From Xanthomarina sp035306605 (GTDB taxonomy: Bacteria > Bacteroidota > Bacteroidia > Flavobacteriales > Flavobacteriaceae), in NCBI GenBank assembly GCA_035306605.1, contig DATGNR010000035.1: a stretch of DNA of 64,000 bases. One strand, 5' to 3'. Positions 26,488 to 33,992 of the stretch are shown one piece after another. Position numbers and translations under genes: made by a program. The notes below the pieces were generated by a model that saw nothing but the letters and a program-made list of their open reading frames with translations, did no database searches and was not told where the DNA came from. Position 1 is the first letter of the stretch. Each line of letters opens with the position of its first letter.

Positions 26488-27678
26488 TTAATTCTCTAAT
26501 ATAGCTGCAATTCCAGGAAGAGTTTTTCCTTCAAGACTTTCAAGCATGGCTCCACCACCCGTGCTAACATAACTTACTTTGTTTTCAAAACCAAATTGTT
26601 TAACAGCAGCAACAGAGTCTCCTCCTCCTACTAGTGAAAACGCTCCGTTTTTAGTTGATTCTGCAATGGCGTAACCTAAAGCAATAGTTCCTTTAGCAAA
26701 GTTTGGCATTTCAAAAACTCCTAAAGGCCCATTCCATAAAATAGTTTTAGACTTTAAAACAACTTGTGCAAAAAGTTCTTCGGTATTTGGACCTATATCT
26801 AGCCCCATCCATCCATCAGGAATATTATTAACATTGCAAGTATTTGTGTGTGCATTATTGCTAAATGCATCAGCAATTATAGCATCAACAGGTAAATGCA
26901 CCACTACATTTTTTGCTTTAGCTTTCTCTAATATCTCTATAGCTAAGTCTAATTTATCATCTTCAACTAGGGAGTTACCAATTTTACCACCTTGAGCCTT
27001 TATAAAAGTAAAGGTCATTCCTCCACCAATAATTAAATGATCTATTTTATCTAAAATATTATCGATAATAGTAATTTTAGAGGACACTTTTGCTCCACCA
27101 AGAATAGCACAAACAGGCTTCTGACCCGTTTGCATTACTTTATCAATACTCTTAATTTCTTGTTCTAATAAGAATCCAAAGCATTTTTTCTCTGGGAAAA
27201 ATTGAGCAATCACTGCTGTAGATGCATGCGCTCTATGTGCTGTACCAAAAGCATCATTTACATAAATATCTCCTAAACTTGAAAGTTTTTTTGCAAAAGC
27301 ATCATCTCCCGATTTCTCTTCATCATGATATCGTAAGTTCTCCAATAATAAAATCTGACCTGCTTGTAGATTTTTAGCTGCATTCTGTGCTTCTTCACCA
27401 ATACAATTGGAAACAAATTTAACTTCAACTCCCATAATATCCTCTACCTTATCTACAATATGCTTTAAAGAAAACTCTTCTTCTTGAGCTTTTGGTCGTC
27501 CTAAATGAGACATTAAAATACAACTTCCACCATCTTCAAGAATTTTAATAATGGTTGGTTTAGCCGATTTAATTCTAGTATCATCAGTTACCTTAAAGTC
27601 GTCATTTAAGGGTACATTAAAATCTACGCGTATTAGCGCTTTTTTATTTTTAAAATTGAAGTCGTTTAGCGTTTTCAT
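26488..27678 (-). CDS. pgk: Phosphoglycerate kinase
   Basis: The glycolytic enzyme that makes ATP from 1,3-bisphosphoglycerate. RVDFNVPL, the SHLGRPK substrate loop, VNDAFGTAHRAHAS and the C-terminal GGGDSVAAV nucleotide motif are all present. At 396 residues it is normal length. It has its own TATATTTG promoter box and is divergent from holB. Confidence 0.97.
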   Translation of the reverse strand: MKTLNDFNFKNKKALIRVDFNVPLNDDFKVTDDTRIKSAKPTIIKILEDGGSCILMSHLGRPKAQEEEFSLKHIVDKVEDIMGVEVKFVSNCIGEEAQNAAKNLQAGQILLLENLRYHDEEKSGDDAFAKKLSSLGDIYVNDAFGTAHRAHASTAVIAQFFPEKKCFGFLLEQEIKSIDKVMQTGQKPVCAILGGAKVSSKITIIDNILDKIDHLIIGGGMTFTFIKAQGGKIGNSLVEDDKLDLAIEILEKAKAKNVVVHLPVDAIIADAFSNNAHTNTCNVNNIPDGWMGLDIGPNTEELFAQVVLKSKTILWNGPLGVFEMPNFAKGTIALGYAIAESTKNGAFSLVGGGDSVAAVKQFGFENKVSYVSTGGGAMLESLEGKTLPGIAAILEN

Positions 27679-27697
27679 AAGTTTAGAGTTTAATTGA

Positions 27698-27705
27698 CAA
27701 ATATA
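27698..27705 (-). promoter_or_regulatory. -7 promoter box of pgk
   Basis: The minus strand reads TATATTTG 19 bases before the pgk ATG. Confidence 0.55.
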
Positions 27706-27739
27706 AATTTTTCATTTCATAAAAAGAGCCGAATTCTTT

Positions 27740-27747
27740 TATCTTTG
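27740..27747 (+). promoter_or_regulatory. -7 promoter box of holB, four bases from the ATG
   Basis: TATCTTTG matches TAnnTTTG exactly and ends four bases before ATG at 27752. Transcription from it would start at or next to the start codon, suggesting a leaderless message. Confidence 0.5.
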
Positions 27748-27751
27748 CTTC

Positions 27752-28906
27752 ATGCTGTTTAGTGAAATTTTAGGTCAGGAATATATAAAAAACCACTTAA
27801 TTCAAAGTGCTGATAACGGTCGTGTACCGCACGCGCAACTTTTTGTTGGTCCAGAAGGCTCAGGAACTTTACCTATGGCCATTGCTTATGCGCAGTACTT
27901 GTTGTGCAAAAATACTGAAGGCGAGAATACTGGTGGAAATGAATCTTGTAATATAAAATTCAAGAATTTTTCACACCCAGACTTACACTTTGCTTTTCCA
28001 GTTGCAACTAACGATAAGGTTAAAAAACATCCTGTTTCCAATCTGTTTCTAGAAGAATGGCGCGAATTATTAAGCGAACAGCCATACGGAAATTTATACG
28101 ATTGGTACAAAAAGCTAGGTATAGATAACAAGCAAGGGCAAATTGGTGTAGATGAAGCTACAGAGGTTTTAAAGTCATTATCCCTTAAATCTTATGAAGG
28201 CGGGTTTAAAGTAATGATTATATGGATGGCAGAAAAAATGAACACTGCAGCATCGAATAAACTTTTAAAGCTAATTGAAGAACCACCTAACAAAACCATA
28301 TTCATTCTTATAACAGAGGATGAAGAACAAATTATAAATACGATAAGATCTAGATGCCAAGCATTACATTTTCCTCCTTTAGCAGAAGATGTTATTAAAG
28401 AAGCGCTTATCCGAAATTACAATTTAGAACAGGCTGAAGCTACAAGAATTGCAATTCAAGCAAATGGAAACTATAATAAAGCCTGCGACTTAGTTTATCA
28501 AGACAGCGAAGATACTACGTTTGAAACTTGGTTTATTTTTTGGATTAGAAGTGCATTTAAAGCAAAAGGAAACAAAGCTGCCATTCACGACTTGATTTCA
28601 TGGAGCGATGATATTTCTAAAACGGGTCGTGAAACCCAAAAGCAATTTTTACAGTTTTGCATGGTTCTATTTAGACAAGCACTTTTATTAAATTATCAAG
28701 CCGACAGTTTGGTTTATATAGAAACTAAAACAAAAGGCTTTGAATTGCAAAAATTTGCTCCGTTTGTCCATGGTGGAAACATTCTTGAAATTACACAAGA
28801 ATTGCAAGATGCTATATATCATATTGAGCGAAACGGAAGTTCTAAAATTATTCTTACCGATCTTTCCATAAAACTAACTCGACTTTTACATAAAAAGGAC
28901 AATTAA
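27752..28906 (+). CDS. holB: DNA polymerase III subunit delta'
   Basis: A 384-residue clamp-loader subunit. VPHAQLFVGPEGSGTLPMA is the P-loop position, but the Walker A Lys is replaced by Thr, as expected for the non-ATP-binding delta' subunit. AEKMNTAASNKLLKLIEEPP and the sensor motif ITEDEEQIINTIRSRCQAL (SRC) are the family hallmarks. Only two cysteines lie in the usual four-Cys zinc module (the CKNTEGENTGGNESC region), so the zinc site appears lost. It assists loading of the beta clamp at the replisome. The lipid-kinase gene follows after one base. Confidence 0.9.
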   Translation: MLFSEILGQEYIKNHLIQSADNGRVPHAQLFVGPEGSGTLPMAIAYAQYLLCKNTEGENTGGNESCNIKFKNFSHPDLHFAFPVATNDKVKKHPVSNLFLEEWRELLSEQPYGNLYDWYKKLGIDNKQGQIGVDEATEVLKSLSLKSYEGGFKVMIIWMAEKMNTAASNKLLKLIEEPPNKTIFILITEDEEQIINTIRSRCQALHFPPLAEDVIKEALIRNYNLEQAEATRIAIQANGNYNKACDLVYQDSEDTTFETWFIFWIRSAFKAKGNKAAIHDLISWSDDISKTGRETQKQFLQFCMVLFRQALLLNYQADSLVYIETKTKGFELQKFAPFVHGGNILEITQELQDAIYHIERNGSSKIILTDLSIKLTRLLHKKDN

Positions 28907-28907
28907 A

Positions 28908-29828
28908 ATGGCAAACCCAAAAACCTGGTTTGTTATTATAAATCCTACTTCCGGAAATGGCTTAAGTAAGAGGAAATGGCCTGAAATTCAAAATCTTCTA
29001 AGAAATTACCTTTTCAATTTTGAATTTTCATTTACTCAGCATGCTAACCATAGTTCAGAAATAGTGCAATATGCAATAAAAAAAGGTTTTAGGAATTTTA
29101 TTTGTATTGGTGGAGACGGAACATTACACAATATGCTTAATGGTATAATGCTTCAAAAAAGTATTACTACAACAGATATTCATGTAGGTGTTATTCCTAT
29201 TGGCACAGGAAATGATTGGGTTAAAACACATCACATTTCCACCGACTTTAAAAAAGCCATTCAGACTATTAAAAAGGGGAATATAACACAACAAGATGTT
29301 GGAAAATTAGAAGTTCTAAACAAGGCTAAAAAGCCTGTATATTTTATAAATCTTGCGGGAATTGGCTTTGATGGTTACATAGTAAGCAAGGTTAATAAAT
29401 ACAAGAAATTTGGAGCTCTAGCTTATCTAATTGGTGCACTTTGGGGCTTATTCTCATTTAAAAATTTTTGTTCTAAAGTAATAATAAACTCAAAAGTAAT
29501 TGAAAATAAATCCCTTATGATTATAATTGGAATAGGTAAATACGCTGGTGGTGGAATGCAATTAACACAAGCTTCAAATCCGTTTGATGGCCTATTTGAT
29601 GTTAGCATTGTAAAAAACATTAGCAAGGCTGATATTATAAAAAACATTTCAAAACTATTTAATGGTAAGCTTACAAGCCATGAAAAAGTGGAATCCTTTA
29701 AAACCGATTCTATTTATATAGAAGTTTTAGATAATACAAAACCATTTATTGAAACGGACGGAGAAATAATTGGGACTGGAAATATCCATATTTCGATAAT
29801 AAAAAATGCATTTTCATTTTACTGTTAA
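28908..29828 (+). CDS. Diacylglycerol kinase family lipid kinase (YegS/BmrU type)
   Basis: A 306-residue protein of the DAGK catalytic family. NPTSGNG near the N-terminus, IGGDGTLHNMLNG (the GGDGT nucleotide loop) and PIGTGNDWVKT are diagnostic; the C-terminal half holds the beta-sandwich with a final TDGE-like motif. Members phosphorylate diacylglycerol or related lipids in membrane-lipid turnover. It starts one base after the holB stop and ends at a strong bidirectional terminator, so holB and this gene form a two-gene operon. Confidence 0.92.
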   Translation: MANPKTWFVIINPTSGNGLSKRKWPEIQNLLRNYLFNFEFSFTQHANHSSEIVQYAIKKGFRNFICIGGDGTLHNMLNGIMLQKSITTTDIHVGVIPIGTGNDWVKTHHISTDFKKAIQTIKKGNITQQDVGKLEVLNKAKKPVYFINLAGIGFDGYIVSKVNKYKKFGALAYLIGALWGLFSFKNFCSKVIINSKVIENKSLMIIIGIGKYAGGGMQLTQASNPFDGLFDVSIVKNISKADIIKNISKLFNGKLTSHEKVESFKTDSIYIEVLDNTKPFIETDGEIIGTGNIHISIIKNAFSFYC

Positions 29829-29832
29829 ACAA

Positions 29833-29862
29833 AAAAGCGCCAAACTTACGTTTGGCGCTTTT
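29833..29862. terminator. Bidirectional intrinsic terminator
   Basis: AAAAGCGCCAAAC (29833-29845) pairs perfectly with GTTTGGCGCTTTT (29850-29862) around a TTAC loop, between the converging lipid-kinase and OmpH genes. Confidence 0.92.
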
Positions 29863-29886
29863 AAATTCCATTAAATCTTGTAACTA

Positions 29887-30399
29887 CTATTTTTTATAGT
29901 CGTTATTTAAAGCTTCTAAAATGGTTTGAGTTAAATCATTAGCTTCTGTTCCGTACATAACACTTCCCGCATCGTTACTTCCAAAAATATAAGTATAACC
30001 ATTTTTCTCACCATACTCCTTTACATATTTTTTAACCTTAGAGATTAAAGAATCGATTTGAGCTTGACTTTCTTGTTGAATTTCTAACTCATCAGATTGG
30101 ATACGTTGTTGTAACATTTGTTGTTTTTGACTCAACACTTGGTATTCTTGCTGTGCTTGAGCATCAGTCATTTTTCTAGCTCTTTCTTGAAAAGCTTGTG
30201 CTTCTACTTGGAAAGCTCTACCAATACTATCTGTTCTTTTTTGAAATGTTTCAACCTTTGTTTTGAATTTTGCCTCAATATCAATTTTCTCTTGATATTT
30301 ATTGATTAATTCTCCGTTATCTACAAATCCTGTTTTTAAGGATGATTCACACGAAGACAAAGTAACAATTGCCAAAGCAACTAAAAATATGTTTTTCAT
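29887..30399 (-). CDS. OmpH/Skp family periplasmic chaperone-like lipoprotein
   Basis: A 170-residue OmpH (Skp) family protein with a long helical middle rich in Gln, Glu and Lys, and a C-terminal YTYIFGSNDAGSVMYG motif typical of the family. I set the start at 30399 because this gives a clean lipoprotein signal ending LSSC (Cys 17); an in-frame ATG at 30423 would extend it by eight residues into the promoter box. Skp proteins escort unfolded outer-membrane proteins in the periplasm. Lipidation is less usual than free periplasmic Skp, so it may act tethered to a membrane. Confidence 0.85.
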   Translation of the reverse strand: MKNIFLVALAIVTLSSCESSLKTGFVDNGELINKYQEKIDIEAKFKTKVETFQKRTDSIGRAFQVEAQAFQERARKMTDAQAQQEYQVLSQKQQMLQQRIQSDELEIQQESQAQIDSLISKVKKYVKEYGEKNGYTYIFGSNDAGSVMYGTEANDLTQTILEALNNDYKK

Positions 30400-30420
30400 T
30401 ATTTGATTTTTAATTTTGCG

Positions 30421-30428
30421 CAAATGTA
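30421..30428 (-). promoter_or_regulatory. -7 promoter box of the OmpH-like gene
   Basis: The minus strand reads TACATTTG (TAnnTTTG) 21 bases before ATG 30399. It overlaps the alternative ATG at 30423 and so supports the shorter protein. Confidence 0.5.
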
Positions 30429-30624
30429 GAAAAGTAAAGTGTATAGTGTTAAAAAATACCTAAAAATTTACACCATAATAATTATCTATTAGAAATCCCT
30501 ATTAAATAAATTCCATTGATTAAAAACAGCTTAATTAGACGCGTTTTACGCGTGTTTTATAAATTTTAGTAGTTCTTGGTTGTTTAAGATGAAAATCTCT
30601 CAAATAAACGCTTTAAATAAAGAA

Positions 30625-31500
30625 TCACTTGTTTTTTATCACATAAATAAGCGAAGAATACTCACCAGATTGCTTAGCCTTCAAATTTGAGATGAACCCT
30701 ACCCTAAAAGCATTAAAAACATTTAAAGAGCCCTTTTTATATTTTTCTGAAAGCATACTCACATAATATGAATCAAAAACCATTGGTAGGATTTTTACTA
30801 CTTTCATATTTTTTGTTGAAATCAACTTTGAAATAGATTCTTTAGAAAAATGCCAGAGATGTCTTGGAACATCAAAAGCAGCCCAAAAATTTTTGTAATG
30901 CAACGCATCATAACTTTTATGATTTGGAACAGCAACTATTAAAGAACCATTAGGTTTCAGTAATCGCTTAAAAATTGCAAGCTGATCTTCTAAATTTGGT
31001 AAATGTTCTAAAACATGCCAAAGAGTAATTACATCGAAACTATGTTCATTAAATTTTAAAAGTTGCTCAATATTATATACAGATTCATTTGTTTTTTGAT
31101 TTGCAATTTTCCTTGCATGATCATTAGGTTCGATTCCAAGAACGCTCCAATTATCTTTTTGAGCAGTTTGCAAAAAATCGCCTGTACCACATCCTACATC
31201 TAATAATGTTTTCTCTTTAAGATTTTCCTTTATTCCATTTTGAATCAAAACAGAATTTATCAGTTTTAGCTTGCGTTTCAATGAAACGTTCCTCACTAAG
31301 TGATACACATTTTCCAATAAGTTCCTTTTGGAATCTGTATGCGAAATATAGTCTTCGGTTTTATAATATTCCGGAAGTTGGTTTTCGTTTGGTTGCGGAA
31401 TTGTTTCTAGAAACCCGTAAATTTCATTTTCAATTAATTGAAACTCCTCGCCAGAAACAGAATAATCTTTAACTTTTAAATACACTTTTCTATCCTTCAT
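30625..31500 (-). CDS. Class I SAM-dependent methyltransferase
   Basis: A 291-residue methyltransferase of the Methyltransf_23 type. LLDVGCGTGDFL (about residues 101-112) is motif I, IEPNDHA the acidic end of strand two, and ITLWHVLEHLPNLEDQL the family's post-II motif. An N-terminal region of about 95 residues precedes the Rossmann core. The substrate is unknown; flavobacterial relatives often carry this small-molecule type in varied contexts. It follows mnmG on the same strand, with a parS-like palindrome in the 75-base gap between them. Confidence 0.88.
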   Translation of the reverse strand: MKDRKVYLKVKDYSVSGEEFQLIENEIYGFLETIPQPNENQLPEYYKTEDYISHTDSKRNLLENVYHLVRNVSLKRKLKLINSVLIQNGIKENLKEKTLLDVGCGTGDFLQTAQKDNWSVLGIEPNDHARKIANQKTNESVYNIEQLLKFNEHSFDVITLWHVLEHLPNLEDQLAIFKRLLKPNGSLIVAVPNHKSYDALHYKNFWAAFDVPRHLWHFSKESISKLISTKNMKVVKILPMVFDSYYVSMLSEKYKKGSLNVFNAFRVGFISNLKAKQSGEYSSLIYVIKNK

Positions 31501-31539
31501 AAAACCAATACCGTCTATCCGAAATAATAAATCGCCTTC

Positions 31540-31555
31540 TGTTCCACGTGGAACA
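31540..31555. promoter_or_regulatory. parS-like centromere site 1
   Basis: TGTTCCACGTGGAACA is a perfect 16-bp palindrome and fits the ParB-binding parS consensus TGTTnCACGTGnAACA. It lies in the gap between mnmG and the methyltransferase gene. An identical copy lies on the other side of mnmG. The parA and parB genes are not in the window. Confidence 0.85.
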
Positions 31556-31575
31556 TATGTAAAAATAACTTAAAT

Positions 31576-33447
31576 TTATCGGCCCATATAAACTAAAAGC
31601 ACCGAAACGTCGCTTGGAGAAACACCACTAATTCGAGATGCTTGAGAAATAGTTACAGGTTGAATTTGATTTAATTTTTCTCTAGCCTCCATACTCATAG
31701 ATTTCAATTTAGAATAATCAAAATTCTTAGGGATTTTTATATTCTCCAGCCTATGAAGTTTATCCGCATTATTTTTTTCCTTTTCTATATAACCAGAATA
31801 CTTAATTTGAATTTCAGCTTGCTCTATAACTTCATTATCCAGATCATGTGTTTCTATATATTCATTCACAGAAACAACTTGACGCATATCATCAATAGTA
31901 ATATTCGGTCGAGAAAATATTTTAAACATCTTATCTGATTGATTCATCAAAGCAGACCCTTTAGCTTCAAGAATTGGATTAATTTCTTCATGTTTAACAC
32001 TAGTGTCTTCAAAAAACTTTACAAATGCTTTAGATTCTTTTTCTTTTTCTTCCATACGGCCCATTCTATTTTCAGAAGCTAAACCAATAGAAAAAGACAT
32101 AGGGGTTAAACGAAAATCAGCATTATCTTGACGAAGCAAAGTTCTGTATTCCGCTCGCGAAGTAAACATTCTATATGGCTCTTCTGTACCCTTAGTAATT
32201 AAATCATCAATTAAAACACCTATATATGCTTCACTTCTACTTAAAGTAAATGGATCTTTCTCTTGAATTTTTAAAGATGCATTAATACCAGCCATCAATC
32301 CTTGTGAAGCTGCTTCCTCATAACCTGTGGTACCATTAATTTGCCCTGCAAAATACAAACCTTCAATTAATTTAGTTTCTAAAGTATGCTGTAATTGTGT
32401 TGGTGGAAAATAATCGTACTCTATAGCATAACCTGGACGAAAGAATTTCACATTCTCAAATCCCACTACAGAACTTAAAGCTTTAAACTGAACATCCTCT
32501 GGTAAGGAAGTTGAAAATCCATTGACATACATTTCAACAGTATTCCAACCTTCAGGCTCCACAAATATTTGATGTCTATCTTTATCAGCAAAACGATTTA
32601 TTTTATCTTCAATAGAAGGACAATATCTTGGTCCCAAACTTTTAATTCTACCATTAAACATTGGAGACCTATCAAAACCTTCACGAAGTAGATCGTGAAC
32701 TTCCGGACTAGTAAAGGTCATATAACAAGAACGTTGTTTTGTTAGCGGTTTAGTAACATCCAAAAAAGAGAATTTCTCAGGTTTTTCATCTCCAGGCTGC
32801 TCGATCATTTTAGAAAAATCTAAAGACCTTCCATCCACTCTTGGAGGTGTTCCTGTTTTCATTCTACCAGACTCAAAACCCAAACTAACCAATTGTTCGG
32901 TAATTCCAGTAGCAGCTTTTTCACCAGCTCTACCTCCACCGAAATTTTTATCACCAATATGAATTAAACCGTTCAAAAAAGTTCCATTAGTTAAGACTAC
33001 CGATTTAGCTTTTATTTCAATTCCAAGAGATGTTTTTACACCTACAACTTTATGGTTTTCTATCAACAATCCAGAAACCATATCTTGGTAAAAATCCAAA
33101 TTCTTAGTATTCTCTAACATCAATCTCCAGTCCTCAGCAAAACGCATTCTGTCACTCTGAACTCTCGGACTCCACATTGCAGGACCTTTAGATTTATTCA
33201 GCATTTTGAATTGAATGGCCGATGTATCACTAACAATTCCACTATAACCACCCAAAGCATCAATCTCTCTTACTATTTGTCCTTTTGCAATCCCACCCAT
33301 TGCAGGGTTACAAGACATTTGTGCAATGTTTTGCAAATTCATGGTAATAAGTAAAGTTTTACTACCCATGTTAGCAGCCGCCGCAGCAGCTTCACTACCG
33401 GCATGACCACCTCCTACTACAACAACATCATATATTGAATTAAACAT
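31576..33447 (-). CDS. mnmG: tRNA uridine-5-carboxymethylaminomethyl modification enzyme MnmG (GidA)
   Basis: With MnmE, installs the cmnm5 group on the wobble uridine of certain tRNAs. The FAD-binding loop VVGGGHAGSEAA is near the N-terminus, and SCNPAMGGIAKG, the active-site region, follows. The C-terminal helical domain is complete, with the usual RISGVSPSDVSVLLVY end. At 623 residues it is normal length. mnmG is often close to oriC in bacteria, and here it is bracketed by two identical parS-like sites. Its -7 box at 33558-33565 would give a leader of about 100 bases that contains the second palindrome. Confidence 0.97.
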   Translation of the reverse strand: MFNSIYDVVVVGGGHAGSEAAAAAANMGSKTLLITMNLQNIAQMSCNPAMGGIAKGQIVREIDALGGYSGIVSDTSAIQFKMLNKSKGPAMWSPRVQSDRMRFAEDWRLMLENTKNLDFYQDMVSGLLIENHKVVGVKTSLGIEIKAKSVVLTNGTFLNGLIHIGDKNFGGGRAGEKAATGITEQLVSLGFESGRMKTGTPPRVDGRSLDFSKMIEQPGDEKPEKFSFLDVTKPLTKQRSCYMTFTSPEVHDLLREGFDRSPMFNGRIKSLGPRYCPSIEDKINRFADKDRHQIFVEPEGWNTVEMYVNGFSTSLPEDVQFKALSSVVGFENVKFFRPGYAIEYDYFPPTQLQHTLETKLIEGLYFAGQINGTTGYEEAASQGLMAGINASLKIQEKDPFTLSRSEAYIGVLIDDLITKGTEEPYRMFTSRAEYRTLLRQDNADFRLTPMSFSIGLASENRMGRMEEKEKESKAFVKFFEDTSVKHEEINPILEAKGSALMNQSDKMFKIFSRPNITIDDMRQVVSVNEYIETHDLDNEVIEQAEIQIKYSGYIEKEKNNADKLHRLENIKIPKNFDYSKLKSMSMEAREKLNQIQPVTISQASRISGVSPSDVSVLLVYMGR

Positions 33448-33492
33448 AATTCTCTTCTAATCTTTAATTGGATTCGATAATTCCTAAATCAT

Positions 33493-33508
33493 TGTTCCAC
33501 GTGGAACA
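33493..33508. promoter_or_regulatory. parS-like centromere site 2
   Basis: A second exact copy of TGTTCCACGTGGAACA, 1,953 bases from the first, in the mnmG leader. If ParB binds here it may also influence mnmG transcription. Confidence 0.85.
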
Positions 33509-33557
33509 ATTTCTGAATTAACCCTCAATAATAGAGGCTTTAAAATAAAATAACTTG

Positions 33558-33565
33558 CAAATATA
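33558..33565 (-). promoter_or_regulatory. -7 promoter box of mnmG
   Basis: The minus strand reads TATATTTG in the gap between ybeY and mnmG, 111 bases before the mnmG ATG, placing parS site 2 inside the transcribed leader. Confidence 0.45.
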
Positions 33566-33572
33566 CGTTGAT

Positions 33573-33992
33573 TTACTGCTTATTAGCAAGTAATTGTAGA
33601 TAATAATTCTCTTTTTCGCGCATTAACAATTCTTCATCAGAAGATTTGTCTTTATAACCACAGTAGTGTAATACGCCGTGTACCATAACACGATGTAGCT
33701 CTTCATTAAAAGAAACATTAAAATCCTTTGCATTATCTTCAACTCTTTCAGTAGATATATATATATCACCTTGTATCATTTTACCTACTGTATAATCAAA
33801 ACTAATAATGTCCGTTAAGGTATCATGCTCTAAAAATTCTAGATTCAATTTAAGCAAGTAATCATCGTTGCAAAAAATATAATTAATTTCCCCTAACTTG
33901 AAATTCTCTTCTAAAATAACTGATTCTATCCAAGAGGAAATCTCAGCATCATTATTAAGTTGAAAATCGTTTTCTGAATTATAACTAATCAT
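33573..33992 (-). CDS. ybeY: Endoribonuclease YbeY (rRNA maturation factor)
   Basis: A 139-residue metal-dependent RNase involved in 16S rRNA 3' processing and ribosome quality control. The motif region HGVLHYCGYKD carries the first two zinc-ligand histidines (H-x3-H), but the third position, usually His in HGxLHxxGYDH, is Asp. I believe this is common in Bacteroidetes, so the enzyme is probably active. The overlap of 8 bases with the DUF4175 gene upstream shows they are co-transcribed. Confidence 0.92.
   Translation of the reverse strand: MISYNSENDFQLNNDAEISSWIESVILEENFKLGEINYIFCNDDYLLKLNLEFLEHDTLTDIISFDYTVGKMIQGDIYISTERVEDNAKDFNVSFNEELHRVMVHGVLHYCGYKDKSSDEELLMREKENYYLQLLANKQ

Noticed and set aside
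30539..30553. Small CG hairpin ACGCGttttACGCGT
   Set aside because: Followed by no T-run on the strand of the methyltransferase gene, so not a terminator; short palindromes like this can arise by chance.
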